Shown in pieces: positions 1 to 5,357 of a stretch of 5,357 nucleotides of DNA. The stretch is from CALBTQ01 sp036743315 (GTDB taxonomy: Bacteria; Lernaellota; Lernaellaia; Lernaellales; Lernaellaceae): the NCBI GenBank assembly GCA_036743315.1, contig DAINPV010000291.1, positions 1 to 5,357 on the forward strand, in the 5' to 3' direction. Both the position numbers and the translations under genes were made by a program. The first letter of the stretch is position 1. Each line of letters begins with the position of its first letter. The notes beneath the pieces were generated by a model that worked only from the letters and a program-made list of their open reading frames with translations, was not told the origin of the DNA and searched no databases.

Positions 1-204
1 CTGGTAGCCCTCGGCCACCAGGTCGATGATCACGCCGCGTTTGCCGGTGCGGTATTCTTCAACCAATCCATCGAGCACCGTTTTTAGATCCTTGGTCGGT
101 ACGCCTTCGAGGATGGTGCGGATTTTCCGGAAACTGATCGGCGTTTCCGAAACGAAGATCAAGCTCTCGACGATCGAGCGAATGCGTTCCAATTCAATGG
201 CCAT
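1..204 (-). CDS. scpB: Segregation and condensation protein B, N-terminal part (cut by window edge)
   Basis: The first 68 residues of ScpB, the winged-helix partner that binds ScpA as a dimer in the SMC condensin complex. The reading frame begins MAIELERIRSIVESLIFVSE, followed by a PISFRKIRTIL segment and a LVEEYRTGKRGVIIDLVAEGYQ-like end. This is the usual ScpB opening: a helix with ..IVESLIFVSE.P, then the helix-turn-helix, then the hairpin ending in AEGYQ. The ATG overlaps the scpA stop region by 11 bp and follows a strong GAGGAGG site. The frame is open to the window edge, so nothing suggests damage. The C-terminal winged helix must lie beyond position 1. Confidence 0.93.
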   Translation of the reverse strand, partial: MAIELERIRSIVESLIFVSETPISFRKIRTILEGVPTKDLKTVLDGLVEEYRTGKRGVIIDLVAEGYQ

Positions 205-955
205 GATCGGCCTCCTCACGATCGAGCAACGACATGATGCGGATCGGCCCGAACCGCTCGATCTGCATCGCCTTGGACATGCCCTGCCGGATCAGTTCCA
301 GCAACGCCAGAAAGGTGACGACCACGGCCTGTTTGTCCCGGTCGGCGGCAAACAGCTCGCTGAACAACAGGCTGGTCCGTTCGCGCAGCAGATCGAGAAT
401 CTGCATCATCCGCTCGCGCACGCTCACGCGAGACAGTCGAATTTGGTGTACCGCTTCCTTGGGCAGATTTTTGATGACGCTGGCCAACGCGTTCATCAAT
501 TGATAAATGTCCACTTCCAGGTACTGCCCCTCGATTTCCGCTTCCTTGAGGTCCGGGCTCTCGAATTTACGCGCGAAAACGTCGCGACCCAGCAATGGGC
601 GTTCGCCCATTTCCATCGCCGCTTCCTTGTAGCGCTGGTACTCCAACAACTGTTGCACCAGCTCCTCGCGCGGATCGGCCTCTTCCTCGTCTTCCTCGCT
701 TGTCGGCGGCAGCAACATGCGGCTTTTGATGCGCATGAGTGTGGCGCTCATCACCAGGTACTCGCTGGCGACGTTTAAATCCAACTCGCGCAACAGATCG
801 AGGTAGCTGTTGTACTGCCGGACGATTTCGGCGATGGGGATGTCGAAGATATCGTATTCGTGTTCGCGAATCAGGTGCAGCAAGAGATCCAGTGGACCTT
901 CAAACAGGTCCAGCCGCACTTGCAGATCCTGATTCGAATATTGCTCGTTATCCAA
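194..955 (-). CDS. scpA: Segregation and condensation protein A (kleisin subunit of SMC-ScpAB)
   Basis: A 253-residue kleisin that bridges the SMC heads and binds ScpB in the bacterial condensin complex, which compacts and separates the chromosome. The N-terminal hallmark FEGPLDLLLHLI is at 18-29, followed by the conserved D-I-F-DIPIAEIV helix (35-45) and the EYLVMSATLMRIKSRMLLP segment (65-83). An acidic, probably flexible linker, rich in Glu and Asp, spans about 86-98. The C-terminal winged-helix domain (about 172-245) includes VVVTFLALLELIRQG (211-225). The length is typical of the family. Translation starts at TTG inside the end of trpS, and the last 11 bp overlap the start of scpB. This coupling fits proteins needed in fixed ratio in one complex. 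Family assignment is very secure. Confidence 0.97.
   Translation of the reverse strand: MDNEQYSNQDLQVRLDLFEGPLDLLLHLIREHEYDIFDIPIAEIVRQYNSYLDLLRELDLNVASEYLVMSATLMRIKSRMLLPPTSEEDEEEADPREELVQQLLEYQRYKEAAMEMGERPLLGRDVFARKFESPDLKEAEIEGQYLEVDIYQLMNALASVIKNLPKEAVHQIRLSRVSVRERMMQILDLLRERTSLLFSELFAADRDKQAVVVTFLALLELIRQGMSKAMQIERFGPIRIMSLLDREEADHGH
211..217 (-). promoter_or_regulatory. Ribosome binding site of scpB
   Basis: GAGGAGG on the minus strand, 6 nt before the ATG at 204-202, lying within the last codons of scpA. It is the strongest Shine-Dalgarno in the window. It selects this ATG and implies efficient start of scpB on the same mRNA. Confidence 0.8.
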
Positions 956-1928
956 CGTTTACCTTTTCGCGGATGCGTTCCATGGTGATGCGCGCTTCTT
1001 GGCGTGCGTGGTTGTTGCCGGCGGCGATGATTTCATCCACGCGGGCCGGGTGCGCTTCCAGTTCGCGCCGGCGCTCCTGCATCGGGGCCAGTTCTTCCTG
1101 GATCGCCGCAATGATCCTCTTTTTGCATTCCAGGCAGCCGATGCCCGCCGTCGTACAACCGGCGCGCACCCATTGTTTGGTTTCGGCGTCCGAATAAATC
1201 TTGTGCATGTCGAACACCGGGCAGATGTCCGGATTGCCCTTGTCGGTCCGGCGCATGCGGGCCGGATCGGTCATCATCGTGCTGACCTTCTGCTTGACCG
1301 CGTCGGGCGGATCCATCAGGAAAATCGCATTGCCGTAGCTCTTGGACATCTTGCGGCCGTCGGTGCCGGGCACTTTGGGCACGTCGGTCAACCGCGCCTC
1401 GGGCAGCGGAAACACCTCGTCGTAAAAGCGGTTGAAGCGCTTGGCGATGTCGCGCGACAACTCGACGTGCGCCTGCTGATCCTCGCCGACCGGCACATAA
1501 TTGGCGCGGTAGATTAGGATGTCCGCCGCCTGCAACACCGGATAGCCCAGGAAACCGTAGGTGTTCATTTCCTTTTCCTTGAGCTGTTCCTGTTGATCCT
1601 TGAACGACGGATTTTTCAACAGCCACGGCAGCGGCGTGACCATGCCCAGCAGCAGATACAACTCGGCATGTTCCTTGATCTCGCTCTGGACGAAAATAGT
1701 GCACTTCGCCGGATCCAGCCCGGCGGAAATCCAATCGACGATCATTTCCCGGGTGAAACGGCGGATCTGGCTGGGATCGGCATAGTCGCTGGTCAGCGCG
1801 TGCCAATCGGCGGAAAAGAAAAAGCATTCGATATCCGCGGTCAGCTTGATCCAGTTTTTCAACACCCCGTGCAGATGGCCGATATGCAGCGTGCCGGTGG
1901 GGCGCATGCCCGAAGAGATGCGTTTCAT
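948..1928 (-). CDS. trpS: Tryptophanyl-tRNA synthetase with a possible Fe-S cluster motif
   Basis: A 326-residue class I aminoacyl-tRNA synthetase that charges tRNA-Trp with tryptophan in the cytoplasm. The ATP-binding HIGH motif is at 15-18 within a SGMRPTGTLHIGH start. The second signature KMSKS is at 193-197, and a GEDQ..H segment at 148-154 is typical of TrpRS. The length is normal for bacterial TrpRS, and the start places HIGH where expected. Four cysteines, C236, C258, C265 and C268, form a C-x21-C-x6-C-x2-C pattern. It closely resembles the motif that holds a [4Fe-4S] cluster near the anticodon-binding region in Thermotoga maritima TrpRS, so this protein probably belongs to that cluster-bearing subgroup (inference). 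The gene starts 3 bp after the protease stop, and its last 8 bp contain the start of scpA. No T-box or tryptophan attenuator is visible, so control is probably by the shared transcript. Confidence 0.97.
   Translation of the reverse strand: MKRISSGMRPTGTLHIGHLHGVLKNWIKLTADIECFFFSADWHALTSDYADPSQIRRFTREMIVDWISAGLDPAKCTIFVQSEIKEHAELYLLLGMVTPLPWLLKNPSFKDQQEQLKEKEMNTYGFLGYPVLQAADILIYRANYVPVGEDQQAHVELSRDIAKRFNRFYDEVFPLPEARLTDVPKVPGTDGRKMSKSYGNAIFLMDPPDAVKQKVSTMMTDPARMRRTDKGNPDICPVFDMHKIYSDAETKQWVRAGCTTAGIGCLECKKRIIAAIQEELAPMQERRRELEAHPARVDEIIAAGNNHARQEARITMERIREKVNVG
962..967 (-). promoter_or_regulatory. Ribosome binding site that fixes the TTG start of scpA
   Basis: AAAAGG on the minus strand, 6 nt before TTG at 955-953, within the end of trpS. 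An in-frame TAA (961-959) two codons upstream rules out an earlier start. The next ATG is near residue 69, past the conserved FEGPLDLLLHLI motif, so the TTG is the only sensible start. Confidence 0.7.
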
Positions 1929-1931
1929 GGT

Positions 1932-2624
1932 TCAGACTCCCAATGTGGCGATGTAACCCGGCATCATAAATGAAAGGAAGAACTTCATCACCGGGATCAA
2001 TGTCTTGGAAAACAGTGGAATGTATGTATCCATCATCAAGATGCCGATGATGATGAACATGCCGAACGGCTCGATCGAGGCATACCACTCCGAGGCCTTT
2101 TGCGGCAGTACGCTGGTCATGATGCGCCCGCCGTCCAACGGCGGCACCGGAATCAGGTTGAACAACATTAACATCAAATTGAAGCGCAGCATCAGCACCA
2201 GCATGATGATCAACGGTACGAAAACCGTATTGAGAATGCGTTCGTTCAAACCCAGATTCAATAGTGGACCGATCAGATACAGCAAGCCCGAGGCGATGAT
2301 GGCCAGCAGCAAATTGGCCGCAGGACCCGCTCCCGCGACGAACGCCATGTCGCGTTTGGGCTGGCCCAGGTTGAGCAGGTTGACCGGCACCGGCTTGGCC
2401 CAACCGAATAGAAACCCGCCGAAATAAAACAGAAATGCGGGCACGATGATCGTCCCGATCGGATCGATGTGTTTGAATGGATTGAGCGTCAGCCGTCCCA
2501 ACAATTTCGCCGTCGGGTCCCCGAAGCGGTTGGCCGCATAGCCATGCATCGCCTCGTGTAGAGCGATCGCCAGAATCGCTCCCGGAGCCAGCAAAATGAT
2601 CATGGCCAGTTTATCGGCGTCCAT
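1932..2624 (-). CDS. Site-2 protease family protein (peptidase M50), integral membrane zinc metalloprotease
   Basis: A 230-residue membrane protein. It contains the zinc-binding HExxH motif as HEAMH (23-27) in the first hydrophobic segment, and the second M50 motif NLIPVPPLDGGR (156-167), whose Asp164 should be the third zinc ligand. A GAGPAANLLLA segment (98-108) is typical of the compact S2P-like group (COG1994-type). Hydrophobic stretches at about 7-28, 57-75, 93-122, 133-160 and 185-220 suggest five to six membrane spans. It has no PDZ or CBS domain, unlike RseP or SpoIVFB-type relatives, and its length is normal for the minimal family. Such proteases cut within the membrane, but the substrate of this subgroup is generally unknown and nothing here reveals it. 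It probably sits first behind an internal promoter, with trpS beginning 3 bp after its stop. In related bacteria the family is often found beside trpS and scpAB, so position gives no clear clue to its substrate. Confidence 0.93.
   Translation of the reverse strand: MDADKLAMIILLAPGAILAIALHEAMHGYAANRFGDPTAKLLGRLTLNPFKHIDPIGTIIVPAFLFYFGGFLFGWAKPVPVNLLNLGQPKRDMAFVAGAGPAANLLLAIIASGLLYLIGPLLNLGLNERILNTVFVPLIIMLVLMLRFNLMLMLFNLIPVPPLDGGRIMTSVLPQKASEWYASIEPFGMFIIIGILMMDTYIPLFSKTLIPVMKFFLSFMMPGYIATLGV
1937..1941 (-). promoter_or_regulatory. Ribosome binding site of trpS
   Basis: GGGAG on the minus strand, 8 nt before the trpS ATG. It lies inside the last codons of the protease gene, so the two genes are likely translated from one mRNA. 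Confidence 0.55.
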
Positions 2625-2630
2625 CGTAGG

Positions 2631-2637
2631 TCCTTCC
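2631..2637 (-). promoter_or_regulatory. Ribosome binding site of the M50 protease gene
   Basis: GGAAGGA on the minus strand, 6 nt before the ATG at 2624-2622. It supports this ATG over the second in-frame ATG seven codons later, which would cut into the first membrane segment. Confidence 0.75.
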
Positions 2638-2655
2638 GGTTAAACCAAGCCCAAT

Positions 2656-2685
2656 TTTCTAGCAGTGATACATTCTTTTTGTCAA
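2656..2685 (-). promoter_or_regulatory. Predicted sigma-70 promoter driving the M50 protease-trpS-scpAB genes
   Basis: On the minus strand a perfect -35 hexamer TTGACA (2685-2680) is followed after 18 bp by TAGAAA (2661-2656), which matches the TATAAT consensus at 4 of 6 positions. A TGC immediately before it makes an extended -10 element. Transcription would start near 2649, giving a leader of about 25 nt that contains the Shine-Dalgarno of the protease gene. The -35 box overlaps the TGA stop (2684-2682) of the upstream gene. The stretch is noticeably AT-richer than its surroundings. Prediction from sequence only. Confidence 0.6.
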
Positions 2686-5288
2686 ATCGATTCGGGCTTT
2701 TTGACCCGCTGGAGGGAATCGGCCAATTCCAGTTCCTCGACCTTGGAAGAGATGGCGCCATCGATTTTTTCGTCGCGGATGGTTTCCAGGATGTGCGAAA
2801 AGAGCGGCCCGGGGACAATGCCCAGCTTTTTCAGATCGTTGCCGTCGATGGATGGTTTGATCTGCTCCAGTTCGGTCAGGAAACGGAAGATCGCCCGTCG
2901 GTTTTCCTCCTGCACGGTGAAAACGGCTGTCGCCAGCAACGTTTCGGTCGATTCGCCGCGCAGCATCCGGGCCAGGTGGCTCAGCAACGAGGGCGGCTGC
3001 TCGGTCAATTGCTGCACCAGCTTTTGCGCGTGATTGATGGTTGCCGGCGTTTTTCGGACAATGTTTTCCGGCAGTTCCAGTCGCTCGTTCAGACGCCGCT
3101 GGCGTTCGACCGGCAGTGGGGCGGTCAGCACCGACCACCACAGCAGATGGAGGTCGGCGGTGCGCTCCAGTTGCTGCTGATTGAACCAGGCAACGATCTG
3201 CTCGGCGCGCTCAAGGTGATCCTCCAGTTCCGGCGTCAGCACCCATTGGCGCTCCAACGCCGCCATCACCCCGCGCTCGAATAAGTGCTTGATTGTCTCG
3301 GCCGGGTGATTTTCGTGAAAGATCAATGCGAACTCTTTCCAGATGCGCGTACCCGACAGCTCCCTCAGGCCGTGGCGTTCCAGCGCCGTGCGCAACTGCC
3401 GTTCGGTGTGCGCCTCCAGCTTGAAGCCGAAGCGCGCCTGAAAACGGATCGCCCGAAAAATGCGCGTGGGGTCTTCCACAAAGCTGAGGCTGTGCAACGC
3501 GCGGATACGCCCGGCGATCAGATCATCCAACCCGAGGTGCGGATCCAACAACTGCCCGAAACGGTCCGGGTTGATCGACAACAACAGAGTGTTAAACGAA
3601 AAATCGCGGCGCAACGCGTCCTGCTCCAGCGAGGCCGGCTCGATCTGCGGCAGTGCGCCTGGCGCGGCATAATAATCGCGGCGCGCCCCGGCCATATCGA
3701 TGTGATAGCGATCCAAAGGCAGCGTCGCCGTGCCGAATTCCACGTGCTCGACAAGTTTGACATCCAGTTCCCGCGCCGCTGTGCGGGCCAAAGCGAGCGC
3801 GTCGCCGTCGACCACGATATCCAGATCGACGTTCTCACGCAGCAAAATCATGTCGCGTACAAAACCGCCCACCAGGTACGCGCGCATGTTCATCTCCTGG
3901 GCGAGGCGCCCCACCAGATCGATGAACGCGGCCAACGGCGGCGGCAATTGTTGGCGCAGTTGTTCGGCAAAATCGGTTTGATCCTGTCGGCGTGTTTTTT
4001 TCATCGGCGCTCGCGCCCGGCGTTCGGCCGCCGCCCGGTACACGCTCTCGCGCCGCACGACGCCGACCGGCCGCCGGTTGACCACCACCGGTAGAATCGC
4101 CGGCGCGCCGCGGGCGAACAGCTCCAGCATTTCGTCCAACGTTGTTTCCGGTTCACAGCTAAGCGGCTCGCGGTCGATCAACTCCTCGACAGCCGTATCG
4201 CCCAGGCCGAAGCGCAGGGCCTGATCGAGTTGCGGACGAGTGACGATCCCGGCCGGTTGTCCATCGTCGGTGAGCAGCAACAGTTCGGTGGCCGCCGCAT
4301 GCACCAGCGTTTCGTGCGCCTCGGCGATGCGGCGCTCCTGCGCCAGTCGAGCCGTATGCGGAATCATCAATTCGCAGGCGGTCGGCGGCAGCACCAAAAA
4401 ATCCGCCAACAGGGTCAGCAGTTCTTTGCGCGTTTGCACCAGCGTGCCTGCGACCATCGCGACGCCGTTGCGCACTTCGCCGGTCACGCCAGATAGCGCA
4501 CCCAACAGCGCGTCGATGTCGATGGTTTCCCCGGTGGTGAGGCCGGCGACGCGCAGTTGATCGCCCTCCGCCGCCAGCACGAACACGGTGGGAATGCCCA
4601 CCAAACGGTGGAAATGACGCACGCACAAGGGTAGGTCGGTCAGCGGTTGCGGCATGGCCGCTTCGCCGATCGCGAAGCGGTAATCGTCCACCGCCACCTG
4701 TTGCGCCGAACGCAGCAGATCGTCCAGGGCAACCACCTGCTCGACGGCCGACGCGGCCAAACGCCCCCCGGCGATCAAGCGCGGATCGGCTCCATGCTCC
4801 AGCAGCCAAGCGGCGGCGCGAAAATCGTCGGCGGTGGTCGTCTGGCGCACGAAGCCGCCGGTGGCTTCGTAAATGCCCAACAGCGCGAATCCCGCGTCGC
4901 CGGCGGATGGATTCATCCGTCGTTCCTGCAGCCGCTCGACCAGCAGACTCGTGCATGCGCCGATTTTCCGCACGACCTCGATCGCGCCGTTGATGTCCTT
5001 TTCCGGCATCGGCCGATTGTCGTAAAGGTGAACTTCTACCTCGAGTCGGTTCAGCAGATCGTGCAGCGGTTCGATCATCTCGCCGCGCTGTGTGCCCAAG
5101 ACGATCAACCGTGCGACCTTCTCGCGGTCGATTTGCTCGGGACGGCGGAAGTTGAAAAATGCTTCCGGCGAAGCGTCGAGCGTGCCGCCGAGGAAGACGA
5201 CATCCGCCTGCGGATAAAGCAGGCGGGCCAGCAGCGCGGCGCCGACCGTGTCCCAGTCGGCCTGACGATGACATACAATAACATCCAT
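2682..5288 (-). CDS. tRNA nucleotidyltransferase / poly(A) polymerase family protein with N-terminal degenerate DHH-DHHA1 and tandem CBS domains
   Basis: An 868-residue fusion. The C-terminal half is a class II nucleotidyltransferase, the fold that adds C and A to tRNA 3' ends (CCA-, CC- or A-adding enzymes) or polyadenylates RNA. Visible motifs: VGGFVRD at 473-479, catalytic Asp pair in DLD (488-490), RRDFSFN at 561-567 region, and EDPTRIFRAIRF at 605-616, the nucleotide-selecting EDxxR motif. A helical tail follows, ending with a DL..LGIVPGPLF segment (818-830) typical of CCA enzymes. Residues about 305-425 look like two CBS domains, which usually bind adenosyl ligands. Residues 1-290 match a DHH/DHHA1 phosphoesterase scaffold. 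Motif I is kept (H7, D11, D13), but G65, DNR at 90-92 and A142 replace the expected Asp, DHH and Asp, so that half is probably not catalytic. Start: an in-frame TAA lies 12 bp upstream of the ATG, and no strong Shine-Dalgarno is visible. Full CCA versus partial (CC or A) specificity cannot be told from this sequence. The GRRF-type signature of E. coli-like poly(A) polymerase is not seen. Confidence 0.93.
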   Translation of the reverse strand: MDVIVCHRQADWDTVGAALLARLLYPQADVVFLGGTLDASPEAFFNFRRPEQIDREKVARLIVLGTQRGEMIEPLHDLLNRLEVEVHLYDNRPMPEKDINGAIEVVRKIGACTSLLVERLQERRMNPSAGDAGFALLGIYEATGGFVRQTTTADDFRAAAWLLEHGADPRLIAGGRLAASAVEQVVALDDLLRSAQQVAVDDYRFAIGEAAMPQPLTDLPLCVRHFHRLVGIPTVFVLAAEGDQLRVAGLTTGETIDIDALLGALSGVTGEVRNGVAMVAGTLVQTRKELLTLLADFLVLPPTACELMIPHTARLAQERRIAEAHETLVHAAATELLLLTDDGQPAGIVTRPQLDQALRFGLGDTAVEELIDREPLSCEPETTLDEMLELFARGAPAILPVVVNRRPVGVVRRESVYRAAAERRARAPMKKTRRQDQTDFAEQLRQQLPPPLAAFIDLVGRLAQEMNMRAYLVGGFVRDMILLRENVDLDIVVDGDALALARTAARELDVKLVEHVEFGTATLPLDRYHIDMAGARRDYYAAPGALPQIEPASLEQDALRRDFSFNTLLLSINPDRFGQLLDPHLGLDDLIAGRIRALHSLSFVEDPTRIFRAIRFQARFGFKLEAHTERQLRTALERHGLRELSGTRIWKEFALIFHENHPAETIKHLFERGVMAALERQWVLTPELEDHLERAEQIVAWFNQQQLERTADLHLLWWSVLTAPLPVERQRRLNERLELPENIVRKTPATINHAQKLVQQLTEQPPSLLSHLARMLRGESTETLLATAVFTVQEENRRAIFRFLTELEQIKPSIDGNDLKKLGIVPGPLFSHILETIRDEKIDGAISSKVEELELADSLQRVKKPESI

Positions 5289-5297
5289 GGTTTCGTT

Positions 5298-5357
5298 TTA
5301 CCCGGCTTTTGGGTGAATGTCCATCTTACCCGCGCGGATGATGGTGCGCGTGCACCT
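5298..5357 (-). CDS. Possible C-terminal end of an unidentified upstream gene (partial)
   Basis: An open frame enters from the window edge and ends at a TAA at 5300-5298. It gives 19 residues, ending in the residues KMDIHPKAG. The frame is free of stops and its codons look like the neighbouring genes (CGC, ATC, GCG, GAC, GCC). The stop lies 9 bp before the ATG of the nucleotidyltransferase fusion, spacing typical of an operon. The stretch is too short to identify a family, and a 19-codon open frame can occur by chance, so this is only a candidate. If it is real, the fusion gene is not the first gene of its transcript, which would fit the absence of a visible promoter in front of it. Confidence 0.35.
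   Translation of the reverse strand, partial: RCTRTIIRAGKMDIHPKAG

Noticed and set aside
26..778. A 250-codon open frame on the plus strand opposite scpA and scpB
   Set aside because: It lies antisense to two unmistakable genes (ScpA and ScpB motifs). Its protein is rich in His, Gln and Arg with no recognisable domain, as expected for the reverse of a GC-rich gene.
1929..2000. T-box, attenuator or tryptophan leader in front of trpS
   Set aside because: Only 3 bp separate trpS from the protease gene. There is no leader region, no hairpin followed by a T run and no Trp-rich leader peptide.
1033..2403. A 456-codon minus-strand open frame spanning parts of trpS and the M50 gene
   Set aside because: It overlaps both real genes in another frame. 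Its product is low-complexity, rich in Gly, Arg, Ala and His, with no motif, whereas the overlapped frames have full catalytic motifs.
2679..4094. Plus-strand open frames of about 200 and 270 codons opposite the transferase half
   Set aside because: They are antisense to conserved catalytic motifs, have no plausible ribosome sites and show no protein family features.
4159..5274. A 371-codon minus-strand open frame inside the nucleotidyltransferase fusion gene
   Set aside because: It is a shifted-frame shadow, extremely Arg- and Gly-rich. The other frame gives recognisable DHH, CBS and transferase domains.
4419..5288. Calling the N-terminal half a working NrnA-like or RecJ-like phosphodiesterase
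   Set aside because: The fold is recognisable, but the Asp of motif II, DHH of motif III, Asp of motif IV and the GGGH motif are all replaced or missing.
5300..5314. Short inverted repeat ACCC/GGGT before the nucleotidyltransferase gene as a terminator
   Set aside because: The stem is only 4 bp with a 7-nt loop and no following T run in the transcribed direction, so it is too weak to call.

Overview
This window comes from a bacterial chromosome, GC-rich at roughly 60% by eye. It carries one tightly packed minus-strand gene block. Reading in the direction of transcription (from position 5357 down to 1), it holds: the last codons of a possible unidentified upstream gene; a large 868-aa DHH/CBS/tRNA nucleotidyltransferase fusion; a small site-2-type membrane metalloprotease (M50); tryptophanyl-tRNA synthetase (trpS); the condensin kleisin subunit ScpA; and the first 68 codons of ScpB, which runs off the window edge. 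From general knowledge of gene neighbourhoods, the order NTase fusion - M50 protease - trpS - scpA - scpB is most familiar from Geobacter-like and other bacteria formerly called Deltaproteobacteria. The organism is therefore probably from that broad group or a related uncultured lineage. This is an inference from gene order and domain architecture, not a proof.

Layout: 5298-5357, possible C-terminal tail of an upstream gene. 2682-5288, nucleotidyltransferase fusion. 2625-2681, a 57-bp AT-richer gap that, with the last bases of the preceding gene, contains a convincing sigma-70-type promoter. 1932-2624, M50 protease. 948-1928, trpS, starting 3 bp after the protease stop. 194-955, scpA, with a TTG start inside the end of trpS. 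1-204, scpB, starting inside the end of scpA. The last four genes look like one transcript with translational coupling. No gene-free stretch exceeds 100 bp, and I see no tRNA, rRNA, CRISPR array, insertion sequence or long repeat.

Functionally the block mixes tRNA 3'-end synthesis or repair, tRNA charging, membrane proteolysis and chromosome condensation. ScpA and ScpB act together with SMC. The others are linked by position only, not by an obvious shared pathway.

The window is mostly core housekeeping, and I do not see a new multi-gene system. Three details deserve attention. The DHH half of the nucleotidyltransferase has lost most of its predicted metal-binding motifs and the glycine-histidine motif of its DHHA1 part. 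The TrpRS carries a four-cysteine pattern resembling the [4Fe-4S] site known from Thermotoga TrpRS. A near-consensus promoter has its -35 box overlapping the stop codon of the nucleotidyltransferase gene.
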